Assembly (NCBI RefSeq): GCF_001879105.1
Contig: NZ_MLCF01000057.1
Coordinates: 1 to 58,443 of the forward strand
Direction: 5' to 3'
Source: Mangrovactinospora gilvigrisea
GTDB lineage: Bacteria > Actinomycetota > Actinomycetes > Streptomycetales > Streptomycetaceae
Length of the DNA: 58,443 nt
The notes under the pieces are model-generated. The model did no database searches, was not told where the DNA came from, and was given only the letters and a program-made list of their open reading frames with translations. Shown here piece after piece: positions 1 to 7,471 of this stretch. The number at the start of each line of letters is the position of its first letter. Position 1 is the stretch's first letter. The translations under genes were made by a program, and so were the position numbers.

Positions 1-30
1 GGCGCCGGGGCTCGATCCGTCATCAGCCGG

Positions 31-1026
31 TCAGAAGAAGACCGACCGCCGCTTCAGCAGCATCCGGTACAGCTCGTGCTGGATGCTCTCCCGCACCTGG
101 TCCGCCAGGTTGAAGACGACCATCGGATCGTCCGCCGCCCCCTCCCCGTAGCCGTCCGTCGGCACCGGCTCCCCGAACCGGATCGACCACTTGGACGGCA
201 GCGGCACCGCCCCCAGCGGCCCCAGCCAGGGGAACGTCGGCGTGATCGGGAAGTACGGCAGGCCCATCAGCCGCGCCAGCAGCCGGGCGTTGCCGAGCAT
301 CGGGTAGATCTCCTCGGCCCCCACCACCGCGCACGGCACGATCGGACGCCCCGTCCGCAGCGCCGCCGAGACGAACCCGCCGCGCCCGAACCGCTGCAGC
401 CGGTACCGCTCGCCGAAGGTCTTGCCGAGCCCCTTGAAGCCCTCCGGCAGCACCCCCACGATCTCGTCGGCCTCCAGCAGCCGCAGCGCGTCCTCCGGGC
501 AGGCCAGGGTGTGGCCGGCCTTGCGCGCCAACTCGCCCAGCACCGGCAGCTGGAAGACCAGGTCGGCGGCGAGCAGCCGGAGCGCGCGGCGCGCCGGATG
601 GTGGTCGCGGAGCGCGACCTGGATCATCAGCGCGTCCAGCGGCAGGGTGCCCGAGTGGTTGGCGACCACCAGCGCGCCACCCTCGTCGGGAATGTTCTCC
701 AGGCCCTCGACGTCGACGCGGAAGTAGTGGTCGTAGAGCGGCCGCACCGCGGAGAGCAGCACGTTGTCGGTGAGGTCCGGGTCGAAGCCGAAGTCGTCGA
801 CCTCGTAGCAGCCGGAGAGCCGCCGGCGCAGGAAGTCCACGCCGCGCAGCAGCGCCTCCTCCAGCCCGCCGGGGCCCGGCACGCCGTCGCCCCCGTCGCC
901 GTCCACGCCGTCGCCGTCCACGCCCGTGTCCGCCTCCGCCGCGTCCTCGGGGTCGGGCGCCGGGCGCAGCGGCCGCGGCACCGCGCCGTCGCCCCGGCCG
1001 AACGGGATCACCTTCGCATCAGCCAC
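31..1026 (-). CDS. Lysophospholipid acyltransferase family protein
   Basis: A PlsC-type acyltransferase, expected to move an acyl chain to a lysophospholipid or related acceptor at the inner face of the membrane. The catalytic HX4D motif is seen as NHSGTLPLD, and the later block VLPEGFKGLG matches the family's EG-containing acceptor motif. The first 70 or so residues are an acidic Gly/Asp-rich lead-in before homology begins. The start is GTG (product begins VADAKVIPF), giving 331 aa. It overlaps the stop of the upstream SDR gene by 8 nt, so the two are probably translated as a pair. The true acceptor lipid cannot be read from sequence. Confidence 0.9.
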   Translation of the reverse strand: MADAKVIPFGRGDGAVPRPLRPAPDPEDAAEADTGVDGDGVDGDGGDGVPGPGGLEEALLRGVDFLRRRLSGCYEVDDFGFDPDLTDNVLLSAVRPLYDHYFRVDVEGLENIPDEGGALVVANHSGTLPLDALMIQVALRDHHPARRALRLLAADLVFQLPVLGELARKAGHTLACPEDALRLLEADEIVGVLPEGFKGLGKTFGERYRLQRFGRGGFVSAALRTGRPIVPCAVVGAEEIYPMLGNARLLARLMGLPYFPITPTFPWLGPLGAVPLPSKWSIRFGEPVPTDGYGEGAADDPMVVFNLADQVRESIQHELYRMLLKRRSVFF

Positions 1027-2065
1027 GGATCCAGCCTCGCACGTCCGACCACCCGATCCCCCAACTCCGACCGAGCAGCCCCCGCCCGCGGGCCGCGGAG
1101 TAGTCGGCGAGCGTCTCGGCGGTGGTGTACTGCGGGGCGAAGCCCAGCACCTCGCGCATCCGCGTGGTGTCGACGACCCGGCCGTGGGTGAGCAGCCGGA
1201 TCTGCTCCGGGGAGAAGTCGGTGGCGCCGACCGTCCGCGCCGCCTGCCCGGAGGCGGTGACGGCCGGCAGCGGCAGCGGCAGCATCGGGCGGCCCAGGCG
1301 CCGGGCGGCCTGGGAGAGCAGCAGCACGCCGTCCCCGGCGATGTTGAAGGTGCCGTCGGCGGAGGTGGCGGGGACGCCGCGGCGCGGCCGCAGCGCCACC
1401 GCGCGCAGCACGTCCACCGCGTCGTCCTCGTGGACGAACTGCAGCCGCGGGTCGAAGCCGAGCACGGTGGGCAGCACCGGCAGGGCGAAGTAGCGGGCGA
1501 GCGGGGAGTCGGCGGCCGGGCCCAGCACGTTCGCCAGGCGCAGCACGCACACCGAGACATCGGGCCGGCGCCGGGCGAAGCCGCGGACGTACTCCTCGAC
1601 CTCCACCGCGTCCCGGGCGTAGCCGCCGGAGGGCAGCACCCGGGCCGGCATGTCCTCGGAGTAGAGCGCGGGGTCGCGGGCGGCCGAGCCGTAGACGCTC
1701 GTCGTCGACTTGACGACGAGCCGTTGGACCGACGGGGTGCGGGTGCAGGCGGCCAGCAGCTGCATGGTGCCGATGACGTTGGCCTCCTTGACGGCGCTGC
1801 GCACCCGGGGGCCTGCGGACCCCAGCGGGGTGGCGTTGACGTTGAGGTGCACCACGGTGTCCGCGCCGGCCGCGGCGACGGTGGCCGCGATGCCGGGGCG
1901 GCGCAGATCGGCGCGGACGAACTCGGCGTCGCCGAGCCCGTCGGGCGGCGGCTCGACGTCCACGCCGATCACCCGCCGCACCCCGGGCGCGCGGACCAGG
2001 GCGCGCGCCACCCGGCTCCCCAGGTGCCGTGCGACGCCGGTCACCAGGACCGTGCTGCCCGCCAT
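1019..2065 (-). CDS. NAD-dependent epimerase/dehydratase (SDR) family protein
   Basis: An extended short-chain dehydrogenase/reductase of 348 aa, probably cytoplasmic and NAD(P)-dependent. The N-terminal Rossmann motif is visible as VLVTGVARHLGS, followed by an acidic residue after beta-2 (IGVDVE), which suggests NAD rather than NADP. The usual YxxxK active site is not clear: the equivalent stretch reads YARDAVEVEEY, so catalysis may be altered or lost. An AGGAG-type ribosome site precedes the ATG. It is upstream of and overlaps the acyltransferase, so a role in lipid or envelope metabolism is plausible but inferred. Substrate unknown. Confidence 0.85.
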   Translation of the reverse strand: MAGSTVLVTGVARHLGSRVARALVRAPGVRRVIGVDVEPPPDGLGDAEFVRADLRRPGIAATVAAAGADTVVHLNVNATPLGSAGPRVRSAVKEANVIGTMQLLAACTRTPSVQRLVVKSTTSVYGSAARDPALYSEDMPARVLPSGGYARDAVEVEEYVRGFARRRPDVSVCVLRLANVLGPAADSPLARYFALPVLPTVLGFDPRLQFVHEDDAVDVLRAVALRPRRGVPATSADGTFNIAGDGVLLLSQAARRLGRPMLPLPLPAVTASGQAARTVGATDFSPEQIRLLTHGRVVDTTRMREVLGFAPQYTTAETLADYSAARGRGLLGRSWGIGWSDVRGWIRG

Positions 2066-2197
2066 CCGCCGCTCTCCTCCTCAGGCCGCCTCGCGCGGGC
2101 CTCGTGCCGCGCTCGGGAAACACCACAAGCCGCCGACCCCGCTTCTACGGGGCAGGCGGCTCGGGGACGCGATGCGCAGGGCCGACGGGCCCCGTGC

Positions 2198-2296
2198 TCA
2201 CTTCTTGTTGCGACGCTGGACGCGCGTGCGCTTCAGCAGCTTGCGGTGCTTCTTCTTGGCCATACGCTTGCGGCGCTTCTTGATGACAGAGCCCAC
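2198..2296 (-). CDS. Small basic ribosome-associated protein, bS22 / AURKAIP1-domain type
   Basis: A 32-residue, extremely basic peptide (GTG start; begins [16 protein letters not shown], ends RVQRRNKK). It matches the AURKAIP1/COX24-domain proteins of actinobacteria, known from mycobacterial ribosome structures as bS22, which sits on the small subunit. About half the residues are Lys or Arg, as expected of an rRNA-binding peptide. It lies between the SDR gene and the BldC-like regulator, all on the minus strand. The assignment rests on near-complete similarity to the conserved actinobacterial peptide as I remember it. Confidence 0.9.
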   Translation of the reverse strand: MGSVIKKRRKRMAKKKHRKLLKRTRVQRRNKK

Positions 2297-2463
2297 TGAC
2301 AACCTCGCTCACATCGAGACACGGTGCCCCCGCGCCTCAGGTGCGCGGCACGGGGGAAGTGGTCAGGGGCAGGCGCCCACACGACCGACCCCCGAAGCGT
2401 ACAGCGGCGCCCGCGGCGCAGGCCAACCGGGGTCGGTCCGCGCCGCGGGCTGGGTGGTGCCGG

Positions 2464-2673
2464 CTACGCCGTCTCGCTGCCGACGTAGGAATCACGCAGG
2501 TAGTCGTGCACGGCCTGCTCCGGAACGCGGAACGAGCGCCCCACCCTGATCGCTGGGAGCTCACCGTGGTGCACCAGGCGGTACACCGTCATCTTGGACA
2601 CGCGCATGACCGAGGCCACTTCGGCGACGGTCAGGAAGTTGACCTCGTTGAGAGGCCGCTCTGCATCTGCCAT
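2464..2673 (-). CDS. Helix-turn-helix DNA-binding protein, BldC/excisionase-like
   Basis: A 69-residue single-domain DNA-binding protein of the MerR-like excisionase/BldC class. The fold is visible as LTVAEVASVMRVSKMTVYRL (HTH) followed by the wing GELPAIRVGRSFRVPEQAV. Proteins of this class bind DNA as small head-to-tail oligomers and act as global developmental regulators in Streptomyces (BldC is the paradigm). Its place beside the bS22 gene matches the small regulator I recall as BdtA in S. coelicolor rather than BldC itself, so no symbol is assigned. Targets cannot be inferred from this window. Confidence 0.88.
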   Translation of the reverse strand: MADAERPLNEVNFLTVAEVASVMRVSKMTVYRLVHHGELPAIRVGRSFRVPEQAVHDYLRDSYVGSETA

Positions 2674-2799
2674 GACACACCGAACCTTTCGTGCTCGCCG
2701 GGCACCGGCTTCCCCTCCGGTGTCAATATGCCGACATGCACGCCCTCCCCAGACTAGTGGCGCGTGGTACCAGTGGGAAGACGAGTAACCAACGCCTGT

Positions 2800-3681
2800 T
2801 TACGCTGACAATCCGGCAGATTCCAGGATGTACCGGGCAATTGGCGAGTAGAAGTTGGCTGAAAGTCCGTCATCCAGGGGCACGGCAACCGCGACCCGGC
2901 CCTCCGCTTCGCCGACGAACAGCGCCGGATCATTGGAGTCCGCGAAGCCGATCGCCTCCACTCCGGCCTGTCCCGCGGCGCACACCCAGCCGTGGTCGCC
3001 GATCACCAGGGCCGGCGGAGGGGACCCGTCCGCGGCGAGCGCGGCCAGGGCGGCGCGCACCGGGAGCGGCGAGTGGCTGTGCGCCGGCGCACTCGGACGC
3101 GGCCCGTCCGCCTGAGCGCCCGTCAGTTGTCCGAGGTCTTCGGGGCTGGAGTGGTCCGGGTGCCCCGGGGGTGGCGCCGGGGGGTTGGCGAGGTGCAGCA
3201 CTCCGCGCCGCTGCCGCAGCACCCGGGGCCGCGGCCCCGCCCCGGTGCCCACGGTGAGGACGGTGCCCAGGGCGGGCAGCAGCACCGGGCAGCCGACCCG
3301 GGCCAGCGCCCTGACCAGCGACGCGTGCAGGGCGAGGAGGCGGGCGGGATGACCGGTGCCGCAGAGCACCGGCGCGCGGTCGCGGGCGGTGGCGGCGAGG
3401 CGCACCGCGAAGGCGTCCAGCGCGTCCAGGGTGCGGTCGGGGTCGATGCGGTCGACACCCGTCCGGTAGGTCGGATCGGGGTGCACGCCCACCCGACGGT
3501 GCATCAGATCGAGAATCGCGTCCGGGCCCCAGTCGCCCTGCGGATCGAGGCCGAGGAGATACGCCGGGTCGCGGTCGGCGAACCGTCGGTAGTGCCGGAG
3601 GTTGTTCTCGCGCGGCGTGGCGACGTTCCCGGCGAGGCACCGGGAGATCAAGTGGCGCCGGAGGCGAACTCGCGAGGGCAC
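2800..3681 (-). CDS. Conserved actinobacterial protein, annotated phosphatase-like
   Basis: A 293-residue protein with a GTG start. It resembles a conserved Streptomyces family often labelled phosphatase, but I see no classic motif (no HAD DxDx, PTP CX5R or metallophosphatase cluster). Recognisable blocks are HYRRFADRDPAYLLGL near residue 30 and ALVIGDHGWVCAAGQAG with IGFADSNDPALFV near the C-terminus. The latter, with isolated Asp and His residues, may hold the active site. Residues 165-205 are a Pro-rich low-complexity linker. No signal peptide or membrane segment is seen. The gene follows acuC on the same strand. Function should be treated as unproven. Confidence 0.6.
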   Translation of the reverse strand: MPSRVRLRRHLISRCLAGNVATPRENNLRHYRRFADRDPAYLLGLDPQGDWGPDAILDLMHRRVGVHPDPTYRTGVDRIDPDRTLDALDAFAVRLAATARDRAPVLCGTGHPARLLALHASLVRALARVGCPVLLPALGTVLTVGTGAGPRPRVLRQRRGVLHLANPPAPPPGHPDHSSPEDLGQLTGAQADGPRPSAPAHSHSPLPVRAALAALAADGSPPPALVIGDHGWVCAAGQAGVEAIGFADSNDPALFVGEAEGRVAVAVPLDDGLSANFYSPIARYILESAGLSA

Positions 3682-3786
3682 GCCCTCGATTGTGAACGAA
3701 CTGTGCAGGTCGCACCGGGCCTGCGGCGTGTTTCGGACGGAGTTCGGGAGAACGCGCTCCGTGACCGACGCTCCTGGGGCTGCCGG

Positions 3787-4947
3787 CTACGGCAGCATCC
3801 CGTGGTGCGGCCAGACCGCCCGGCGCACCGCGATGATCGCCTGATCGAGGCGGGAGGCGGGGTCGAAACCGTCCTCGTGGAAGTCGAGATAGGCGGTGTC
3901 GCCGCCCTCGCCCATGGTGAACGGGGCCTCCTCGCCGCTGAGTCGGCGGGCCTCCAGCCGCCACTCCGGCGGGACGGAGGTGTCGGCGGCCAGCGGGTGC
4001 CCGGCCGCCTCGGCGGTCAGATGCGTCCAGGCCCGGGGGACGGTGCCCACCACGTCGTACCCGCCGCCGCCGAGCGCCACCCACCGCCCGCCGGCGTGGC
4101 GGTGCGCGAGGTCGTGGCAGGCGGCGGCCGCGGCGCGCTGCCCGTCGACGGTGAGCATCAGATGCGCCAGCGGGTCGTCGAGGTGGGTGTCGGCGCCGTG
4201 CTGGGTGACGAGCACCTCCGGCTGCCACTCCGCGAGGAGCTCGGGGACCACGGCGTGGAAGGCGCGCAGCCAGTCGCGGTCCCGGGTGCCGGGCGGCAGC
4301 GCCAGGTTGACGGCGGTGCCCTGGGCGTCCGGGCCGCCGGTCTCCTCGGGCCAGCCGGTCTGCGGGAAGAGCATCGCGGGGTGCTCGTGGAGGCTGATGG
4401 TGAGCACCCGCGGGTCGTTCCAGAAGGCGGCCTGCACGCCGTCGCCGTGGTGCACGTCGCAGTCGACGTAGGCCACCCGCGAGACACCGCGCTCGAGCAG
4501 CACGGCGATGGCGACGGCCGGGTCGTTGTAGACGCAGAAGCCGGAGGCCTTGGCGGCCATCGCGTGGTGCAGCCCGCCGGCGATGTTGACGGCGTGCGTC
4601 GCCTCCCCGCTGCGGACGGCCTCCGCGGCGGCGGCGGACTGGCCGGTGATCAGCGCGGAGGCGCGGTGCATCGCGGGGAAGGCCCAGTTGTCGTCGGTGC
4701 CGATGCCGAACTCGGGCGCGGGGGCGGCGGCCTTGACCGCGTCCAGGTAGGCGTCGGTGTGGACGAGCCGCAGGGTGGCGTCGGCGGCGGGCGGCGCGGC
4801 GCGCACGTCCACGGGGACGTGCAGGGCGTCGATGAGGTCCATGGTGAGGCGCAGGCGGAGCGGGTTCATCGGGTGGCCGTCCCCGAAGTCGTACTCGGTG
4901 ACGGCGTCGTCCCACATCAGCACCGCATTGCATGCGTCCTCGCCCAT
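3787..4947 (-). CDS. acuC: Acetoin utilization protein AcuC, histone-deacetylase family
   Basis: A class I histone-deacetylase-fold enzyme of 386 aa, a zinc-dependent lysine deacetylase. In Bacillus, AcuC deacetylates acetyl-CoA synthetase. Diagnostic motifs are visible: GHPMNPLRL at the N-terminus, the His pair GGLHHAMA, the metal site DCDVHHGDG, then QHGADTHLDDPLAHL and the glycine block ALGGGGYD. All expected His/Asp ligands are present, so it should be active. The first ATG is used; downstream starts are possible because homology begins at MWDDAV. No acetyl-CoA synthetase or acetyltransferase gene adjoins it, so its substrate here is not shown by context. Confidence 0.9.
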   Translation of the reverse strand: MGEDACNAVLMWDDAVTEYDFGDGHPMNPLRLRLTMDLIDALHVPVDVRAAPPAADATLRLVHTDAYLDAVKAAAPAPEFGIGTDDNWAFPAMHRASALITGQSAAAAEAVRSGEATHAVNIAGGLHHAMAAKASGFCVYNDPAVAIAVLLERGVSRVAYVDCDVHHGDGVQAAFWNDPRVLTISLHEHPAMLFPQTGWPEETGGPDAQGTAVNLALPPGTRDRDWLRAFHAVVPELLAEWQPEVLVTQHGADTHLDDPLAHLMLTVDGQRAAAAACHDLAHRHAGGRWVALGGGGYDVVGTVPRAWTHLTAEAAGHPLAADTSVPPEWRLEARRLSGEEAPFTMGEGGDTAYLDFHEDGFDPASRLDQAIIAVRRAVWPHHGMLP

Positions 4948-5094
4948 GGGGCAAACCTATCGCCCGGCGGGCGTCCCGAAGGGGCGCGGGGCTCTGCCGA
5001 CGGGCGGCTCCGCCGCGTGGGCGCGCGCGGGAACAGCGGACCGTTCGCCCGGCGAGCGACCCGGCACCCCGCGGCGCGGCTCCGCGGTCACCTG

Positions 5095-6462
5095 TCAGAC
5101 GCGCGCGTTGGCGGCCAGCACGACCTTCGCCTGGTGGGCGACCTGCTGTTCGACGGGGATCCAGCGCGCCCGGGTGGCGCGCCCGTACTCCTCCGCCCAC
5201 TCCTCCACCAGCGAGCCCACCGCCCGCGGCGCCACCCGCCCCAGCATGGCGGCGGCGCGCAGCGGCAGCCGGTGGGCGATGATCGCCAGGTCGGCGACCC
5301 GGCCGCGGGTCGCCGCCGCGCCCGACCCGCCGCGCCGCGGCAGCGCCGACGCCGCGGTGATGCCGATCCGCACCGTCTCGTGGACGGCCCGCAGCAGCTC
5401 GCCGTCCTCGACGTCCACCCCGTCGGCGAGCGCGGCGACCCGCGCGCTGCGCTCCCCCAGCATCCGGGCGGCGTCGTGCAGTTCGCGGTGCGGGGCGTGG
5501 TGCGGGGCGGGGTCGCCGACCGCGTCGGAGCCCCACATCGGCGCCTCGACGATCGCTGTGACGCCGCCGTAGCGGGCCGGGTAGGTCCAGGTGGGCCCGG
5601 AGACCCCGAGGCCGAGCGGCACCACGTTCTGCGGGCGCCCGGCCGGCATCACGTAGTGGCCCGGCCCGGCGGTCGGCCACTGGTGGGCGTCGGGCGCGGC
5701 GAGCGCCACCGGCATGTCGTGCTCGGCGGCCGACTTGCCGAGCGGCTCGGCGAGTCCGGGGATGTCGGCGGTGGTCTGCACGAAGGTGCCGCCGACATCC
5801 ACGCCGTGCAGCGAGCACATCAGCTGCGGGCGGAGCCGGTCCAGGGCGGCGGTGAGCGCCCGGGTCTCGGGGTTGCGCTGCGGCAGCCACTCGGCCTGGT
5901 CGGGGAAGGCCGGCCGGTAGAAGTGCCGGTGCATGGAGGCGAGGGTGACGGGCCGGGTGGTCCAGCCCTCGTTGCGGGCCGCGGCGTCCGGGTCGATGCA
6001 GGGGACGAGGTGCCAGGCGGTGCCGTCCCGCAGCCGCGGATCGGCGAGCACCGCGTGCGCCAGCCGCAGCGAGGTGGGGCCGCCCACCGGCTCGTTGGCG
6101 TGCGGCCCGGCCACCACCAGGACGTTGCGCGGGGCGGGTTCGCCCACCGAGAGCATCGGGATGGGGCGGCCGGCGCGCGAGCGGCCCAGCGTCTCCAGCC
6201 GGCACAGCCCGGGGTGGCGGCGCGTCAGTTCACCGGCCTGGTCGGCGAGTTCGACGAGGCTGGGGTAGCGCTGCGAGGGGGCCCCGGCGGCGCGGGGCCC
6301 CGGCGGCGGGCACCGTCGCGGACGGTCGGGCCGCGCGCCGCGCGCCTGCGGGGCCTGCCCCGACGGCGCGCGGCGCGCGGCCTGTTCGGGCTGATCGATC
6401 CGCCGATCCGATGCGACGCCCACCACGGAACAGCCCGCCCCCTTCGTCATCTCCCACGTCAC
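5095..6462 (-). CDS. M14 family zinc carboxypeptidase
   Basis: A 455-residue metallocarboxypeptidase-like protein. The M14 zinc ligands appear as GPHANEP (HxxE) and, about 100 residues later, SLHG (third His); VEAPMWG could supply the catalytic Glu. Homology starts near RYPSLVELADQ (residue about 65); the preceding 60 residues are Arg/Pro-rich and unlike a signal peptide. The GTG start was chosen because GAGG lies 7 nt upstream. Without a secretion signal it probably acts on peptides or amidated metabolites in the cytoplasm. It lies upstream of acuC on the same strand, separated by 147 nt. Confidence 0.82.
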   Translation of the reverse strand: MTWEMTKGAGCSVVGVASDRRIDQPEQAARRAPSGQAPQARGARPDRPRRCPPPGPRAAGAPSQRYPSLVELADQAGELTRRHPGLCRLETLGRSRAGRPIPMLSVGEPAPRNVLVVAGPHANEPVGGPTSLRLAHAVLADPRLRDGTAWHLVPCIDPDAAARNEGWTTRPVTLASMHRHFYRPAFPDQAEWLPQRNPETRALTAALDRLRPQLMCSLHGVDVGGTFVQTTADIPGLAEPLGKSAAEHDMPVALAAPDAHQWPTAGPGHYVMPAGRPQNVVPLGLGVSGPTWTYPARYGGVTAIVEAPMWGSDAVGDPAPHHAPHRELHDAARMLGERSARVAALADGVDVEDGELLRAVHETVRIGITAASALPRRGGSGAAATRGRVADLAIIAHRLPLRAAAMLGRVAPRAVGSLVEEWAEEYGRATRARWIPVEQQVAHQAKVVLAANARV

Positions 6463-6596
6463 GGCGGTACCTCGCCCGGCCGATGGATGCCAACGGACTA
6501 CCTCACCGCGCAGATCGGCAAACGCAGGGCGGCCGTGACCGCCGCCACGCGAGCGACACCGCCACCCGATCGGCGGCCCGCGTGCTGCACATCGGC

Positions 6597-7253
6597 TCAG
6601 TTGTAGTGGGAGGAAAGGAACTTGGCCAGATCCTGCATGTCATCAAATCGCATGTTCGCATCGGACAATCGAGCCGCCGGGGTCATCGCAGTGAAGCCGT
6701 ACACGTCCATTCCGGCGGCCCGGGCCGCCGCCACACCCAGCGGGCTGTCCTCCACGACCAGGCAGCGCGCCGGGTCGGCGCCCATCTTCTCGGCGGCGTG
6801 CAGGAAGAGATCGGGCGCCGGCTTGCCCCGGCCGACGTCCTCGGCGCTGAAGATCCGCGCGTCGGTGAAGTGCGGCAGCAGGCCGGTCCTGGCCAGGGCG
6901 ACCCGGATCCGCTGGTGCGTCCCGGAGGAGGCGACGCAGTACGGCACGCCGAGCCCGTCCAGGGTGCCGAGGAGCTCGGGGGCGCCGTCGACGGGGGTGA
7001 GCTCGCGCGCGAAGGCGTCGAAGACCCGGGCGTGCAGGGTGGCGTCGAAGTCCTCCGGCAGGCGCTGCCCGCTGCGCTCCCGGACCAGGTCGTGGACCCG
7101 GTGCACGGCGGCGCCCATGTAGTCGCGCAGCGAGTCCTCGTAGGAGGTGGGGTGCCCCAGCTCGGTGAGGTAGCCGGCGAGGATCCGATTGGAGATCGGC
7201 TCGCTGTCGACGAGGACACCGTCGTTGTCCAGGATGATCAGGTCGTAGCGCAT
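6597..7253 (-). CDS. HAD superfamily hydrolase (beta-phosphoglucomutase-like)
   Basis: A 218-residue HAD phosphatase/mutase of subfamily IA. Motif I is DNDGVLVDSEP (nucleophile and acid/base Asp), motif II is the Ser in VASSGTH, motif III the Lys in GKPAPDLFL, and motif IV VVEDSPLG. The helical cap lies between motifs I and II (about residues 15-80). Members dephosphorylate small sugar phosphates or isomerise beta-phosphoglucose; sequence alone does not say which. It is divergent from the trpS leader, with only 38 nt between its ATG and the leader-peptide ATG, so the two promoters must overlap closely. Confidence 0.88.
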   Translation of the reverse strand: MRYDLIILDNDGVLVDSEPISNRILAGYLTELGHPTSYEDSLRDYMGAAVHRVHDLVRERSGQRLPEDFDATLHARVFDAFARELTPVDGAPELLGTLDGLGVPYCVASSGTHQRIRVALARTGLLPHFTDARIFSAEDVGRGKPAPDLFLHAAEKMGADPARCLVVEDSPLGVAAARAAGMDVYGFTAMTPAARLSDANMRFDDMQDLAKFLSSHYN

Positions 7254-7291
7254 GGGGCCACGGTAACGGCGCGGAGGTGTACGGTTGGGCC

Positions 7292-7339
7292 ATGAACGTG
7301 TGCATGCTCTCCAAGCGACTCGGCTGGTGGCCCGCCTGA
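7292..7339 (+). CDS. trpS leader peptide with tandem Trp codons
   Basis: A 15-codon open frame encoding MNVCMLSKRLGWWPA, with two adjacent Trp codons (7325-7330) three codons before the stop. It is too short to be found by length and has the classical form of an attenuator leader peptide. A GGAGG lies at 7273-7277, 14 nt upstream, so the leader may use it weakly or be leaderless; TACGGT at 7280-7285 would suit a -10 box with transcription starting at the ATG (inference). Ribosome stalling at the Trp pair when charged tRNA-Trp is scarce would decide the fold of the RNA downstream. Confidence 0.85.
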   Translation: MNVCMLSKRLGWWPA

Positions 7340-7395
7340 CGGCGGCCATCCCCTCGCGCATGCACAGGCCGCCGCTCGACCGGCGGCCTTTTTTT
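7329..7395 (+). promoter_or_regulatory. Transcription attenuator (antiterminator/terminator switch) of trpS
   Basis: Three competing segments can be read. CCGCC (7332-7336) can pair with GGCGG (7341-7345), just after the Trp codons and over the leader stop. CGGCGGCC (7340-7347) is identical to the 3' arm of the terminator and so can instead capture GGCCGCCG (7367-7374) as an antiterminator. A ribosome held at the Trp codons would cover 7332-7336 and free 7340-7347. S. coelicolor trpRS1 is reported to be controlled by ribosome-mediated attenuation; this is the same logic. Confidence 0.82.
7366..7395 (+). terminator. Intrinsic terminator of the trpS attenuator
   Basis: A perfect 9-bp stem AGGCCGCCG (7366-7374) / CGGCGGCCT (7381-7389) with a 6-nt loop, followed at once by a run of seven T (7389-7395). 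T runs like this are rare in this GC-rich sequence, which makes the call strong. It lies between the leader peptide and trpS (start 7472), the position expected for an attenuator rather than an end-of-gene terminator. Confidence 0.92.
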
Positions 7396-7471
7396 GATGT
7401 CCGGCCTCCCGGCGAGCGGCGGTGCGCACCACCCCCCACTCGCCCCCTGACGGGAAGGAACGGACGACATC

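Noticed and set aside
2930..6205. Very long open frame on the minus strand (about 1090 codons)
   Set aside because: It is an out-of-phase reading across several recognised genes, with Arg/Pro/Gly-rich composition and no motifs; long shadow frames are expected at this GC content.
2992..6606. 1204-codon open frame on the plus strand
   Set aside because: Runs antisense to the phosphatase-like, acuC and M14 genes, whose motifs are intact on the minus strand.
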